From positions 1-6,356 of the forward strand of contig JADGED010000141.1 of NCBI GenBank assembly GCA_016744555.1: a DNA stretch of 6,356 nucleotides, read 5' to 3'. Every line of letters starts with the position of its first letter. The stretch's first letter is position 1. Shown here piece after piece: positions 1 through 6,176 of this stretch. The position numbers were made by a program, and so were the translations under genes. The notes under the pieces are model-generated. The model worked only from the letters and a program-made list of their open reading frames with translations. It did not search any database and was not told where the DNA came from. Origin of the DNA: Desulfuromonadaceae bacterium (GTDB taxonomy: Bacteria; Desulfobacterota; Desulfuromonadia; Desulfuromonadales; Geopsychrobacteraceae).

Positions 1-413
1 ATATTAGAATCTACTCCAAGATCCAATGAGGTAGGAAAAGTTGTAAGAATATCAACATCACCTTTATCATAGGTAGCTTCCAGAGCATTTTGAATCTGAA
101 TTGAAAGTCCCTTTAGTTCACCTGATGCTTGCTCAACACGAATCAAAAACTCGTTTTGATTGTCACCAAAGCTCTGAATCACTGGGTTTCCTAATTCAAG
201 CCCTGCCATTGCTTTTTTAATTTCAGCAGCATCCGTGGGTTGGGCAAATTGCACTTGCACTAGTGTCCCACCAGCAAAGTCAATCCCGTAATTGGGACCG
301 CCTTTAACTACTAGTGAAGCAAGACCTATTAAGATCAAAGTAACAGAGACGATTAACGCAATTTTACGCTTACCAACAAAATCTAAATTAATATCGGGCT
401 TTATCAGCTGCAT
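1..413 (-). CDS. secF: Protein translocase subunit SecF, N-terminal part (runs off window)
   Basis: SecF pairs with SecD in the inner membrane and helps pull proteins through SecYEG using the proton motive force. The first 137 residues are visible. A short cytoplasmic start is followed by one membrane helix (about residues 17-36) and then the family motif GIDFAGG at about 43-49, which opens the first periplasmic domain. The start at 413 is favoured because a strong AAGGAGG lies 9 nt upstream and the protein begins MQLIKPDINLDFVGKRK, normal for the family. It follows secD with a 14-nt gap, and its ribosome-binding site overlaps the secD stop. One oddity: at residues about 125-137, where many SecF proteins carry a VGPxVG motif before the second helix, the frame reads FPTSLDLGVDSN instead. 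The motif may be diverged or may lie beyond the edge. The identity is secure; the C-terminal half is not in the window. Confidence 0.95.
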   Translation of the reverse strand, partial: MQLIKPDINLDFVGKRKIALIVSVTLILIGLASLVVKGGPNYGIDFAGGTLVQVQFAQPTDAAEIKKAMAGLELGNPVIQSFGDNQNEFLIRVEQASGELKGLSIQIQNALEATYDKGDVDILTTFPTSLDLGVDSN

Positions 414-422
414 GCCGTTAAG

Positions 423-429
423 CCTCCTT
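423..429 (-). promoter_or_regulatory. secF ribosome-binding site overlapping the secD stop codon
   Basis: On the minus strand the secD stop and the secF Shine-Dalgarno share bases: TAAGGAGG, where TAA (430-428) ends secD and AAGGAGG (429-423) lies 9 nt before the secF ATG at 413. Ribosomes finishing secD would sit on the secF initiation region. This suggests translational coupling, which would help keep the two subunits in balance. The overlap is read directly from the sequence; the coupling is inference. Confidence 0.85.
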
Positions 430-2026
430 ATATACTCAGCCGCTTAACTTCGCGGCCTTTCATGAAAAGTTCAAAAATGAACCGCGATACAAAAATTGCG
501 GTAAACAAAGAAGCGATGATTCCGATAGATAAAGTAACGGCAAAGCCACGCACTGGTCCAGTTCCAAATTGGAACAAAACTAAGGCAGCTAACAGGGTAG
601 TCAAGTTAGCATCAATGATGGTTACAAAGGCTTTGCTGTACCCTGATTCTAGGGCAATTTTGGGTGATCTACCCAACCTAACTTCTTCCCGAATTCGCTC
701 AAAAATTAGCACATTTGCATCTACGGCCATACCAATTGTCAACACTATTCCCGCTAAACCTGGCAAGGTCAAAGTTGCACCAAACAGAGACAACATTGCA
801 GTAATAAATAGTATATTTAGTGACAATGCAACAACAGCAACGACACCAGACAATTGATAGTAGATAACCATTGCCAGAACTACAAATACAGCACCGACCC
901 AAATAGACTTGATCCCTTTAGCAATGGAGTCATGTCCTAGAGAGGGGCCAACAGTCCGATTTTCGAGGATTTGTACCGGAGCAGGCAAAGAGCCTGCACG
1001 CAAGATAATAGCTAAATCTGTTGCCTCTTGTGAGGTAAAAGAACCTGATATTTGAGCACTACCTCCAGCAATTCGCTCGCGAATAACTGGCGCAGAGTAA
1101 ATATTATCATCAAGGACAATTGCCATCCGCTTACCAACGTTAGACGCCGTAATTTGCTCAAATCGCTTCGCCCCGACTGCATTAAAATCGATAGAAACAT
1201 AAGGTTCGTTAAAACGAGTATCAATACGAACGTTAGCATCTGACAATAGATCACCAGTAAGTACAGTTTTATCAATAACCACCAGTGGAGTTTCTGTTTC
1301 TGCTCCAGTCGCACGATTAACATTACGTTCATACAGTAATTGCGAACCAGACGGCAGTTTTCCGGCTAAGGCATCTGTAAGGTTAGCAGTTTCATCCACC
1401 ATCTTAAACTCTAACCGAGCAGTTTTTCCAAGCAAAGAAATTGCGCGCTCTGGATCTTTTACACCAGGAAGCTGAATCAAGATACGGTTACCACTTTGCC
1501 GTTGCAAAGTAGGCTCGCTTACACCAAATTGGTCAACCCGATTACGCATAGTTTCCAATGCCTGCCGAACAGCATAATCCTTGATACTTTCAATTTCGGT
1601 GTCATTTAAACGAAAGTGTTTTTCAATATAACCGCCAACGCCACTGAACGTTTCAGCTTCGAGAGAGCGGTAATCTTCTGCCATTAAAGCATCAACTCTA
1701 TCTCCCTCTTCTTCATCATATACAATGACAACTAATCGGTCACCCTGACGCCGTTCAAGCCGCTTGAAAATTATATCTTTTTCTCGCAAGCGTGATTCAG
1801 TTTGATCAATAATTGTGTCAACGCGACTTTCAACTGCTTTATCTACATCTACTCCAAGAACAAGGTGCATACCACCCTGCAAATCGAGTCCCAGTTGAAT
1901 TGGATTGAACGAATCAAGCCACCACTGGGGTAAGCTATCTCGCATCAATGACGGGGTAATGGCAAAAACCGACAGGAGCAAGCATAGGACAACAACTACA
2001 CCCCTGAATTTTAGGCTATTGGACAT
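428..2026 (-). CDS. secD: Protein translocase subunit SecD
   Basis: SecD is an RND-superfamily inner-membrane protein that, with SecF and YajC, drives late steps of Sec-dependent export using the proton gradient. The 532 residues show an N-terminal helix (about 9-25), the signature GLDLQGG at 46-52, a long periplasmic region including the conserved NRVDQFGVSEP at 162-172 and QLPGV at 185-189, and five more helices from about residue 373 to 520. The D5/D6-type motif TIGMAVDANVLIFERIREE spans about 430-448; its Asp436 corresponds to the proton-relay aspartate of E. coli SecD. Gly-rich PSLG (361-364) precedes the second helix. An AAGGGAG lies 11 nt before the ATG. The length is that of the compact form, well below the roughly 615 residues of enterobacteria, mainly because the periplasmic part is smaller. 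It sits 59 nt after yajC and 14 nt before secF. Confidence 0.98.
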   Translation of the reverse strand: MSNSLKFRGVVVVLCLLLSVFAITPSLMRDSLPQWWLDSFNPIQLGLDLQGGMHLVLGVDVDKAVESRVDTIIDQTESRLREKDIIFKRLERRQGDRLVVIVYDEEEGDRVDALMAEDYRSLEAETFSGVGGYIEKHFRLNDTEIESIKDYAVRQALETMRNRVDQFGVSEPTLQRQSGNRILIQLPGVKDPERAISLLGKTARLEFKMVDETANLTDALAGKLPSGSQLLYERNVNRATGAETETPLVVIDKTVLTGDLLSDANVRIDTRFNEPYVSIDFNAVGAKRFEQITASNVGKRMAIVLDDNIYSAPVIRERIAGGSAQISGSFTSQEATDLAIILRAGSLPAPVQILENRTVGPSLGHDSIAKGIKSIWVGAVFVVLAMVIYYQLSGVVAVVALSLNILFITAMLSLFGATLTLPGLAGIVLTIGMAVDANVLIFERIREEVRLGRSPKIALESGYSKAFVTIIDANLTTLLAALVLFQFGTGPVRGFAVTLSIGIIASLFTAIFVSRFIFELFMKGREVKRLSI

Positions 2027-2085
2027 TTGTATTTTGTCTCCCTTTAAACATTTATGGGCAGATTAAAATAATCAATAATCTAATA

Positions 2086-2397
2086 TTATTGCTTAACTTC
2101 GGTAACCGAAGCACGGTTAATTTTAATTTTAACACCAGTTGCAATTTCTAAATTAACGGTAGTGTCATCAACTGCTGTAATTTTCCCGTGGATACCACCA
2201 GCAGAAACAGCACTATCACCGACTTTAAGGCCAGCTACTAATTCTTTTTGTTGTTTGGCGCGTTTTTGTTGCGGACGAATCAACAAAAAATAAAAAATAG
2301 CAAACATCGCCACAAGCATAATAATTTGCTGGTATCCTGCCCCTTGTTGTCCTTGCGCAGCTGCATTTCCTGCCATTGCAAAAGCTTCTGAAGCCAT
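2086..2397 (-). CDS. yajC: Sec translocon accessory subunit YajC
   Basis: YajC is a small inner-membrane protein that associates with SecD and SecF as part of the holotranslocon. This 103-residue copy has a short Ala/Gly/Gln-rich N-terminus (residues 1-22), a single membrane helix at about 24-40, the hallmark LLIRPQQKRAKQQ at about 38-50, and a cytoplasmic beta-rich tail containing GLKVGDSAVSAGGIHGKI (56-73), where the glycines match the family. The start is supported by AAGGAG 8 nt upstream (2411-2406). Gene order tgt-yajC-secD-secF is the classic arrangement. The gap to tgt is 42 nt and no terminator interrupts it, so it is probably cotranscribed with queA-tgt. Confidence 0.97.
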   Translation of the reverse strand: MASEAFAMAGNAAAQGQQGAGYQQIIMLVAMFAIFYFLLIRPQQKRAKQQKELVAGLKVGDSAVSAGGIHGKITAVDDTTVNLEIATGVKIKINRASVTEVKQ

Positions 2398-2439
2398 GAA
2401 ATTTTCTCCTTAAAAAGTGTTATAGATTAAAATATGCGT

Positions 2440-3564
2440 CTAACTTATCGGTTTTTCTCTTTTTTGATAAAATTCTTTTTTAAATGCCGTAAAAGTTCCA
2501 GTTGCCAAAGCATCTCTTATACCAGCCATTAACTGCTGATAATAGTAAAGATTGTGGTGCGTGTTAAGTACCGATGCCAAAATTTCATTACTAGTGTACA
2601 TATGACGTAAATAAGCACGGCTATAATTTTTACAAACATAACACTGACACTCTGGATCAAGCGGTTGTTCATCGGTACGATACTGTGCCCTTTTGATGCT
2701 TAACTTACCAAAACTAGTAAACAAAAGTCCATTACGAGCATTGCGAGTTGGCATAACGCAGTCAAACATATCACAACCACGTGCAACTCCTTCAATCAAA
2801 TTTTCTGGAGTACCAACTCCCATTACATAACGTGGCTGGTCAGATGGCAATAAAGGTAAGCTATATTCCATCAAATCGTACATCAAATTTATCTCTTCAC
2901 CAACTGACAATCCACCTAAGGCGTAACCTTCAAAGCCTATATTCTGTAGTTGTTCGGCACTTTGACGGCGCAAATCGAGCTCCATTCCACCTTGGACAAT
3001 ACCAAACAATGCAGCATTTGATTTCGGTGGTATAACTTCTCGGCACCTTTGTGCCCAGCGAGCCGAACGATTAGTTGAATCTGTCACATAAGCACGCTCT
3101 GCTGGATGAGGAATACATTCATCAAAGACCATAACGATATCGGAACCAAGGGCCAATTGAATTTCCATCGACAACTCTGGGGTCAATAAATGCTTACTGC
3201 CATCAATATGTGATTGAAATGCTGCACCAGCCTCAGTAATTTTACGTAATTCACCTAAGCTAAAAACTTGGAAACCACCGCTATCAGTTAGGATTGGGCG
3301 ATCCCAATGCATAAACTTATGCAATCCACCAAGCTGTCTTACTAAGTCGTGACCAGGGCGTAAATAGAGATGATAGGTATTAGCAAGAATAATCTGCGCA
3401 CCAATATCTTTCAATGCTTCAGGCAACATCGCCTTAACGGTACCTTGGGTACCTACGGGCATAAATGTCGGAGTATCGATTACTCCCCTCGCTGTATGAA
3501 TCTGTCCACGGCGAGCTTGAGTACATTGATCTTGGTTTAAAAGGGTATATTTAAATTCAGACAT
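2440..3564 (-). CDS. tgt: Queuine/preQ1 tRNA-guanine transglycosylase
   Basis: Tgt exchanges guanine at the wobble position of tRNAs for Asp, Asn, His and Tyr for preQ1, the committed tRNA step of queuosine formation in bacteria. The 374-residue protein is full length for the bacterial form. Visible landmarks are FMPVGTQGTVK (34-44), DSGGFQVFSLG (94-104) with Asp94 as the general acid/base equivalent, Asp148 in MVFDEC, the base-binding loop GIVQGG (188-193), GGLSVGE (217-223), and the nucleophile Asp268 in FDCVMPTRNARNG. The zinc site is complete: Cys306, Cys308, Cys311 and His337. The start at 3564 gives the usual MSEFKYTLLNQD opening; only a weak GAG-type ribosome-binding site precedes it. 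It begins 20 nt after queA stops, fitting cotranscription and possibly coupled translation of the two queuosine genes. No catalytic or metal residue is missing. Confidence 0.98.
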   Translation of the reverse strand: MSEFKYTLLNQDQCTQARRGQIHTARGVIDTPTFMPVGTQGTVKAMLPEALKDIGAQIILANTYHLYLRPGHDLVRQLGGLHKFMHWDRPILTDSGGFQVFSLGELRKITEAGAAFQSHIDGSKHLLTPELSMEIQLALGSDIVMVFDECIPHPAERAYVTDSTNRSARWAQRCREVIPPKSNAALFGIVQGGMELDLRRQSAEQLQNIGFEGYALGGLSVGEEINLMYDLMEYSLPLLPSDQPRYVMGVGTPENLIEGVARGCDMFDCVMPTRNARNGLLFTSFGKLSIKRAQYRTDEQPLDPECQCYVCKNYSRAYLRHMYTSNEILASVLNTHHNLYYYQQLMAGIRDALATGTFTAFKKEFYQKREKPIS

Positions 3565-3584
3565 ATTATCTCAAACCTAGACAA

Positions 3585-4622
3585 TCACAGAATCAACATA
3601 CAATCACCATAACTAAAAAATCGAAACTTTTGAGTTACAGCCTGATGGTATGCAGAGAGGATAAAATCACGACCGGCAAATGCCGAAACTAACATTAATA
3701 ATGTCGACTTTGGCAAATGAAAATTAGTTATTAATGCATCTACAATTTTAAACTTATAGCCGGGGTAAATAAAAATTTCACTATCACCGTTACCAGCTAA
3801 CAACATCCCGTCATCGCTCGCTGCAGTTTCTAGTGCTCTCGCGCTTGTCGTACCCAATGCAAAGATACGTCGCCCTTCTTTTTTCGCCCGATTTACTGCA
3901 TCTGCAGTGTTCTGCGGAACGGAAAAAAGTTCAGCATGCATTTTATGTTGCAAGATATTGTCAACTCGCACTGGTAAAAACGTTCCGATTCCGACATGCA
4001 AAGTCAAATTAACAATCTCAACCCCAGCGGAAGTCAATTTTTGCAAAATCTCTTTAGTAAAATGCAACCCAGCAGTTGGAGCAGCCACTGCACCCTTTTC
4101 ATTTGCAAAGACTGTTTGGTAGCGTGAACGATCTTCGTTTGAATCATCTCGTTTTATGTATGGTGGCAAAGGGAGATGACCAACAGCATCTAGTTGATGC
4201 ATAAAATCACCGGAACAATTAAACTTAACCCGCCGATACGGTGATGCCATCTCTTCCATAATTTCAGCTGAAAAATCTGGCGTAAAATTAACTACGGTAC
4301 CAACCCGCAAAGGCTTAGAGCTTTTCGTTAAGCAAAGCCATTCATTTTCACTATCAGCCTCATGGTGCTCACGCACCAAAAAAACTTCAACCTTACCGCC
4401 AGTAGTTTTTTGACCCAACAGTCTAGCCGGAATTACTTTGGTATCGTTAACTACCAATACATCTCCAGACCTAAAATATTTTACAATATCGGTAAATTGA
4501 CGTGACTCTATCGAAGTAGAATTGCGCTCTAAACAAAGCAAACGCGAAGCATCACGTTGTTTAGCAGGAGTTTGTGCTATCAATTCATCAGGGAGCGAAA
4601 AATCAAAATCAGTAAGTTGCAT
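3585..4622 (-). CDS. queA: S-adenosylmethionine:tRNA ribosyltransferase-isomerase QueA
   Basis: QueA transfers and isomerises the ribosyl part of S-adenosylmethionine onto preQ1-modified tRNA to give epoxyqueuosine. From Met at 4622 the protein has 345 residues, the normal family length. Conserved blocks appear in order: MQLTDFDFSLPDELIAQ at the N-terminus, VVNDTKVIPARLLG (57-70), GHLPLPPYIKR (148-158), DRSRYQTVFA followed by GAVAAPTAGLHFT (about 164-189), LHVGIGTFLPVR (208-219), and LITNFHLPKSTLLMLVSAFA (297-316), ending RFFSYGDCMLIL. The open frame extends 15 codons further upstream to an ATG at 4667, but that extension (MIIWVAVLHDFGHNL) matches nothing expected of QueA, so 4622 is preferred. 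Its Shine-Dalgarno is weak (GGA about 9-11 nt upstream). It is the first gene of the apparent queA-tgt-yajC-secD-secF operon and lies downstream of a tRNA terminator, so it should have its own promoter in 4623-4731. Confidence 0.97.
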   Translation of the reverse strand: MQLTDFDFSLPDELIAQTPAKQRDASRLLCLERNSTSIESRQFTDIVKYFRSGDVLVVNDTKVIPARLLGQKTTGGKVEVFLVREHHEADSENEWLCLTKSSKPLRVGTVVNFTPDFSAEIMEEMASPYRRVKFNCSGDFMHQLDAVGHLPLPPYIKRDDSNEDRSRYQTVFANEKGAVAAPTAGLHFTKEILQKLTSAGVEIVNLTLHVGIGTFLPVRVDNILQHKMHAELFSVPQNTADAVNRAKKEGRRIFALGTTSARALETAASDDGMLLAGNGDSEIFIYPGYKFKIVDALITNFHLPKSTLLMLVSAFAGRDFILSAYHQAVTQKFRFFSYGDCMLIL

Positions 4623-4731
4623 CAAATTATGTCCAAAGTCGTGTAAAACAGCGACCCAGATGATCATATAAAAACACTAATGTCAATTGCTTTCGACCAT
4701 AGCAAAAGCAACTAGCAAACGTTCATAAACC
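4623..4731 (-). promoter_or_regulatory. Leader region of the queA operon with a possible promoter
   Basis: This stretch between the tRNA terminator and queA must hold the operon promoter if the terminator works. On the minus strand a perfect TTGACA lies at 4686-4681. A good TATGAT (4668-4663) follows, but only 12 bp away, too close for a normal sigma-70 pair; at 16-18 bp spacing the hexamers are poor. A 7-bp inverted repeat, TTGCTTT / AAAGCAA (4687-4693 and 4705-4711, 11-nt loop), sits directly against the upstream side of TTGACA and could be an operator. The region is AT-rich. I see no convincing preQ1 riboswitch. The presence of a promoter is inferred from context; the exact elements are uncertain. 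Confidence 0.4.
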
Positions 4732-4772
4732 AAAAAAATAATCCCAACAGCGTAAGCTAATGGGATTATTTT
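4732..4772 (-). terminator. Rho-independent terminator after tRNA-Leu
   Basis: Read on the minus strand, AAAATAATCCCA (4772-4761) pairs perfectly with TGGGATTATTTT (4746-4735) as a 12-bp stem around a 14-nt loop. The loop can itself pair three more bases (AGC/GCT around TTAC). The 3' arm runs into seven T residues (4738-4732). The hairpin starts 5 nt after the encoded CCA of the tRNA, so it ends the tRNA transcript and isolates it from queA. In the opposite direction only four Ts follow, so it should be much weaker there. Confidence 0.93.
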
Positions 4773-4777
4773 ATAAA

Positions 4778-4864
4778 TGGTACCCGGGACGAGAATCGAA
4801 CTCGTACAGGATTGCTCCCGAGGGATTTTAAGTCCCTTGCGTCTACCAGTTCCGCCACCCGGGC
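4778..4864 (-). tRNA. tRNA-Leu (anticodon UAA)
   Basis: This is an 87-nt class II tRNA with encoded CCA (4780-4778). The acceptor stem pairs GCCCGGG (4864-4858) with CCCGGGT before discriminator A and CCA; the end pair is G1-U72, as in E. coli tRNA-Leu(UAA). The D arm contains TGGCGGAACTGGTAGACGC. The anticodon arm is AGGGA-CTTAAAA-TCCCT, giving anticodon TAA, which reads UUA (and UUG by wobble). A long variable arm (CGGGAGCAATCCTG) marks leucine/serine-type tRNAs, and the T arm reads ACGAG-TTCGATT-CTCGT. All stems pair well, so the gene looks intact. It has its own consensus promoter and intrinsic terminator and appears to be a stand-alone unit between the pilR-like gene and queA. Confidence 0.97.
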
Positions 4865-4876
4865 ATGAGTTTGCCT

Positions 4877-4904
4877 ATTTTAGTTATTCTGAACAAACTG
4901 TCAA
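4877..4904 (-). promoter_or_regulatory. Sigma-70 promoter of tRNA-Leu
   Basis: On the minus strand a perfect -35 box TTGACA (4904-4899) and a -10 box TAAAAT (4882-4877, one mismatch to TATAAT) are separated by 16 bp. The expected start is near 4870, about 6 nt before the mature tRNA 5' end at 4864. The promoter lies entirely in the 55-nt gap after the stop codon of the pilR-like gene. Both boxes are read directly; activity is inference, though strong promoters of this type are usual for tRNA genes. Confidence 0.82.
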
Positions 4905-4919
4905 CTTTTAATTACAAAA

Positions 4920-6176
4920 TTAATCACTTTCACCAATTTCTAGCTTACTTAAGCGATATCGGATTGAACGAAAATTAATTCCCAGCAGTTCTGCAGCTTT
5001 TTTTCTTACCCCACCAGTTCTCTCTAAAGCTTTAATTAGTATGGCTTTTTCTATTCCTTCTAGCCATCTATCAAGATCTATCCCATCTTCTGGCAAAGGA
5101 CATAACCCTTCATATGAAGTACAATTTTTTTTCATGATTTGCGCAGGGAAACAATCAACCGTTAATTCATCAGCTTCAGCTAGTACTACACATCGCTCAA
5201 CAAGGTTTTCTAATTCACGTACATTGCCTGGCCAATCATAATTAAGCAATAGCTCCATTGCCTCTTTTTGAATCAAACATTCTTCTTTACCGGTCAATCG
5301 ATAATAAAATTTATTTATTAATAATTGAATATCATCTAAACGCGATCGTAGTGGTGGTAACTCTATTGAAACAACATTCAAGCGGTAATACAAATCTTCT
5401 CTGAAATCTCCAGATTTAATTCTTTCTACTAAGTCCTGATTTGTAGCTGCAACTAAACGAATATTAAGGGGTAAATCTTTTGTTCCACCAACACGACGGA
5501 ATTCACGCTCTTGCAAAACGCGCAATAACTTTACCTGCATTCCCATCGGCAATTCACCGATCTCATCCAAAAATAAAGTACCGTCATTTGCCGATTCAAA
5601 CAGCCCTTCCTTACGCTTATCAGCTCCAGTAAATGCACCTTTTTCGTGACCAAACAATTCACTTTCAAGTAAGTTTTCAGGAATAGCTCCGCAATTTATC
5701 GGTACAAATGGATGGCCTTTACGACTACTATTTTGATGAAGTGCTTTAGCTACCAATTCTTTACCAGTACCACTTTCACCAGTAACTAAAACATTAACTT
5801 CACTTGGTGCTACCCGCTCTAGTAAGGCAATCAGCTTTGCCATAGCTGGACTTTTTCCAACTAAACTCTTAAATGAAAAACGTTGCCCAAGTTGCTGTTT
5901 TAGTAGACGGTTTTCTTGCTTTAACTGCCCCCGCTCCAATGCATTTTTAATCACCAAACGTATTTCATCATTTTTAAATGGTTTGGTAATATAATCGTAT
6001 GCTCCTAACTTCATAGCAGTTACGGCTTCTTCAGTAGAAGAAAATGCCGTAATCATCAGAACGGTAACATCATTATCCTGCTCCCTTATCTGCCGTAGTA
6101 ATTCAATCCCAGACATTCTTGGCATCTGTATGTCAGAAATAATCAAATCAAAACTGTTGTTTTTAATCTCATTCAT
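4920..6176 (-). CDS. pilR: PilR-like sigma-54-dependent response regulator, 5'-truncated
   Basis: NtrC-family regulators receive phosphate from a histidine kinase and use ATP to open sigma-54 RNA polymerase promoters. From the first available Met the frame has 418 residues. The receiver is partial: phosphoacceptor Asp15 (SDIQMP), Thr43 and Lys65 (TKPF) are present, but the first about 40 residues, with the acidic Mg-binding pair, are absent. A short linker is followed by a complete AAA+ domain: Walker A GESGTGKE (133-140), the sigma-54 contact loop GAFTGA (180-185), Walker B LFLDEIGE (201-208), DLYYRLNV (261-268) with the arginine-finger region, and WPGNVREL (315-322). A Fis-type helix-turn-helix closes it (about 385-410), with the PilR-like ending NFRSIRYRL. 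The PilR name rests on this C-terminus and overall resemblance; another NtrC-family member is possible. No kinase gene lies beside it in the window. No in-frame upstream start is seen: the frame stays open only to a stop at 6251-6249, and that extension does not resemble a receiver. No start site or ribosome-binding site fits, so the gene is probably broken here or mis-joined in the assembly. Confidence 0.85.
   Translation of the reverse strand: MNEIKNNSFDLIISDIQMPRMSGIELLRQIREQDNDVTVLMITAFSSTEEAVTAMKLGAYDYITKPFKNDEIRLVIKNALERGQLKQENRLLKQQLGQRFSFKSLVGKSPAMAKLIALLERVAPSEVNVLVTGESGTGKELVAKALHQNSSRKGHPFVPINCGAIPENLLESELFGHEKGAFTGADKRKEGLFESANDGTLFLDEIGELPMGMQVKLLRVLQEREFRRVGGTKDLPLNIRLVAATNQDLVERIKSGDFREDLYYRLNVVSIELPPLRSRLDDIQLLINKFYYRLTGKEECLIQKEAMELLLNYDWPGNVRELENLVERCVVLAEADELTVDCFPAQIMKKNCTSYEGLCPLPEDGIDLDRWLEGIEKAILIKALERTGGVRKKAAELLGINFRSIRYRLSKLEIGESD

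Noticed and set aside
462..857. Plus-strand open frame of about 131 codons inside secD
   Set aside because: It is antisense to the highly conserved C-terminal membrane region of SecD, has no ribosome-binding site or family resemblance, and its basic, low-complexity composition is that of a shadow frame.
1012..1332. Minus-strand open frame of about 106 codons overlapping secD in another frame
   Set aside because: It lies wholly inside secD. The leucine-rich translation is typical of an off-frame read of a real gene, and no start signal is seen.
2027..2085. Terminator or regulatory hairpin in the yajC-secD gap (AATAAT/ATTATT repeat)
   Set aside because: The repeat is short, purely A/T and without a following T-run. 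The gap fits an ordinary intra-operon spacer.
4623..4667. N-terminal extension of QueA by 15 residues to the ATG at 4667
   Set aside because: The extension is not like any QueA N-terminus, while MQLTDFDFSLPDELIA from 4622 is the normal family start and gives the normal length.
4623..4731. preQ1 riboswitch before queA
   Set aside because: No small H-type pseudoknot with a C-rich loop and A-rich tail next to the ribosome-binding site could be recognised in the leader.
4778..4864. tRNA-Leu gene as an integration (att) site for a mobile element
   Set aside because: No integrase gene, no duplicated tRNA 3' end and no change to accessory content is seen next to it in this window.
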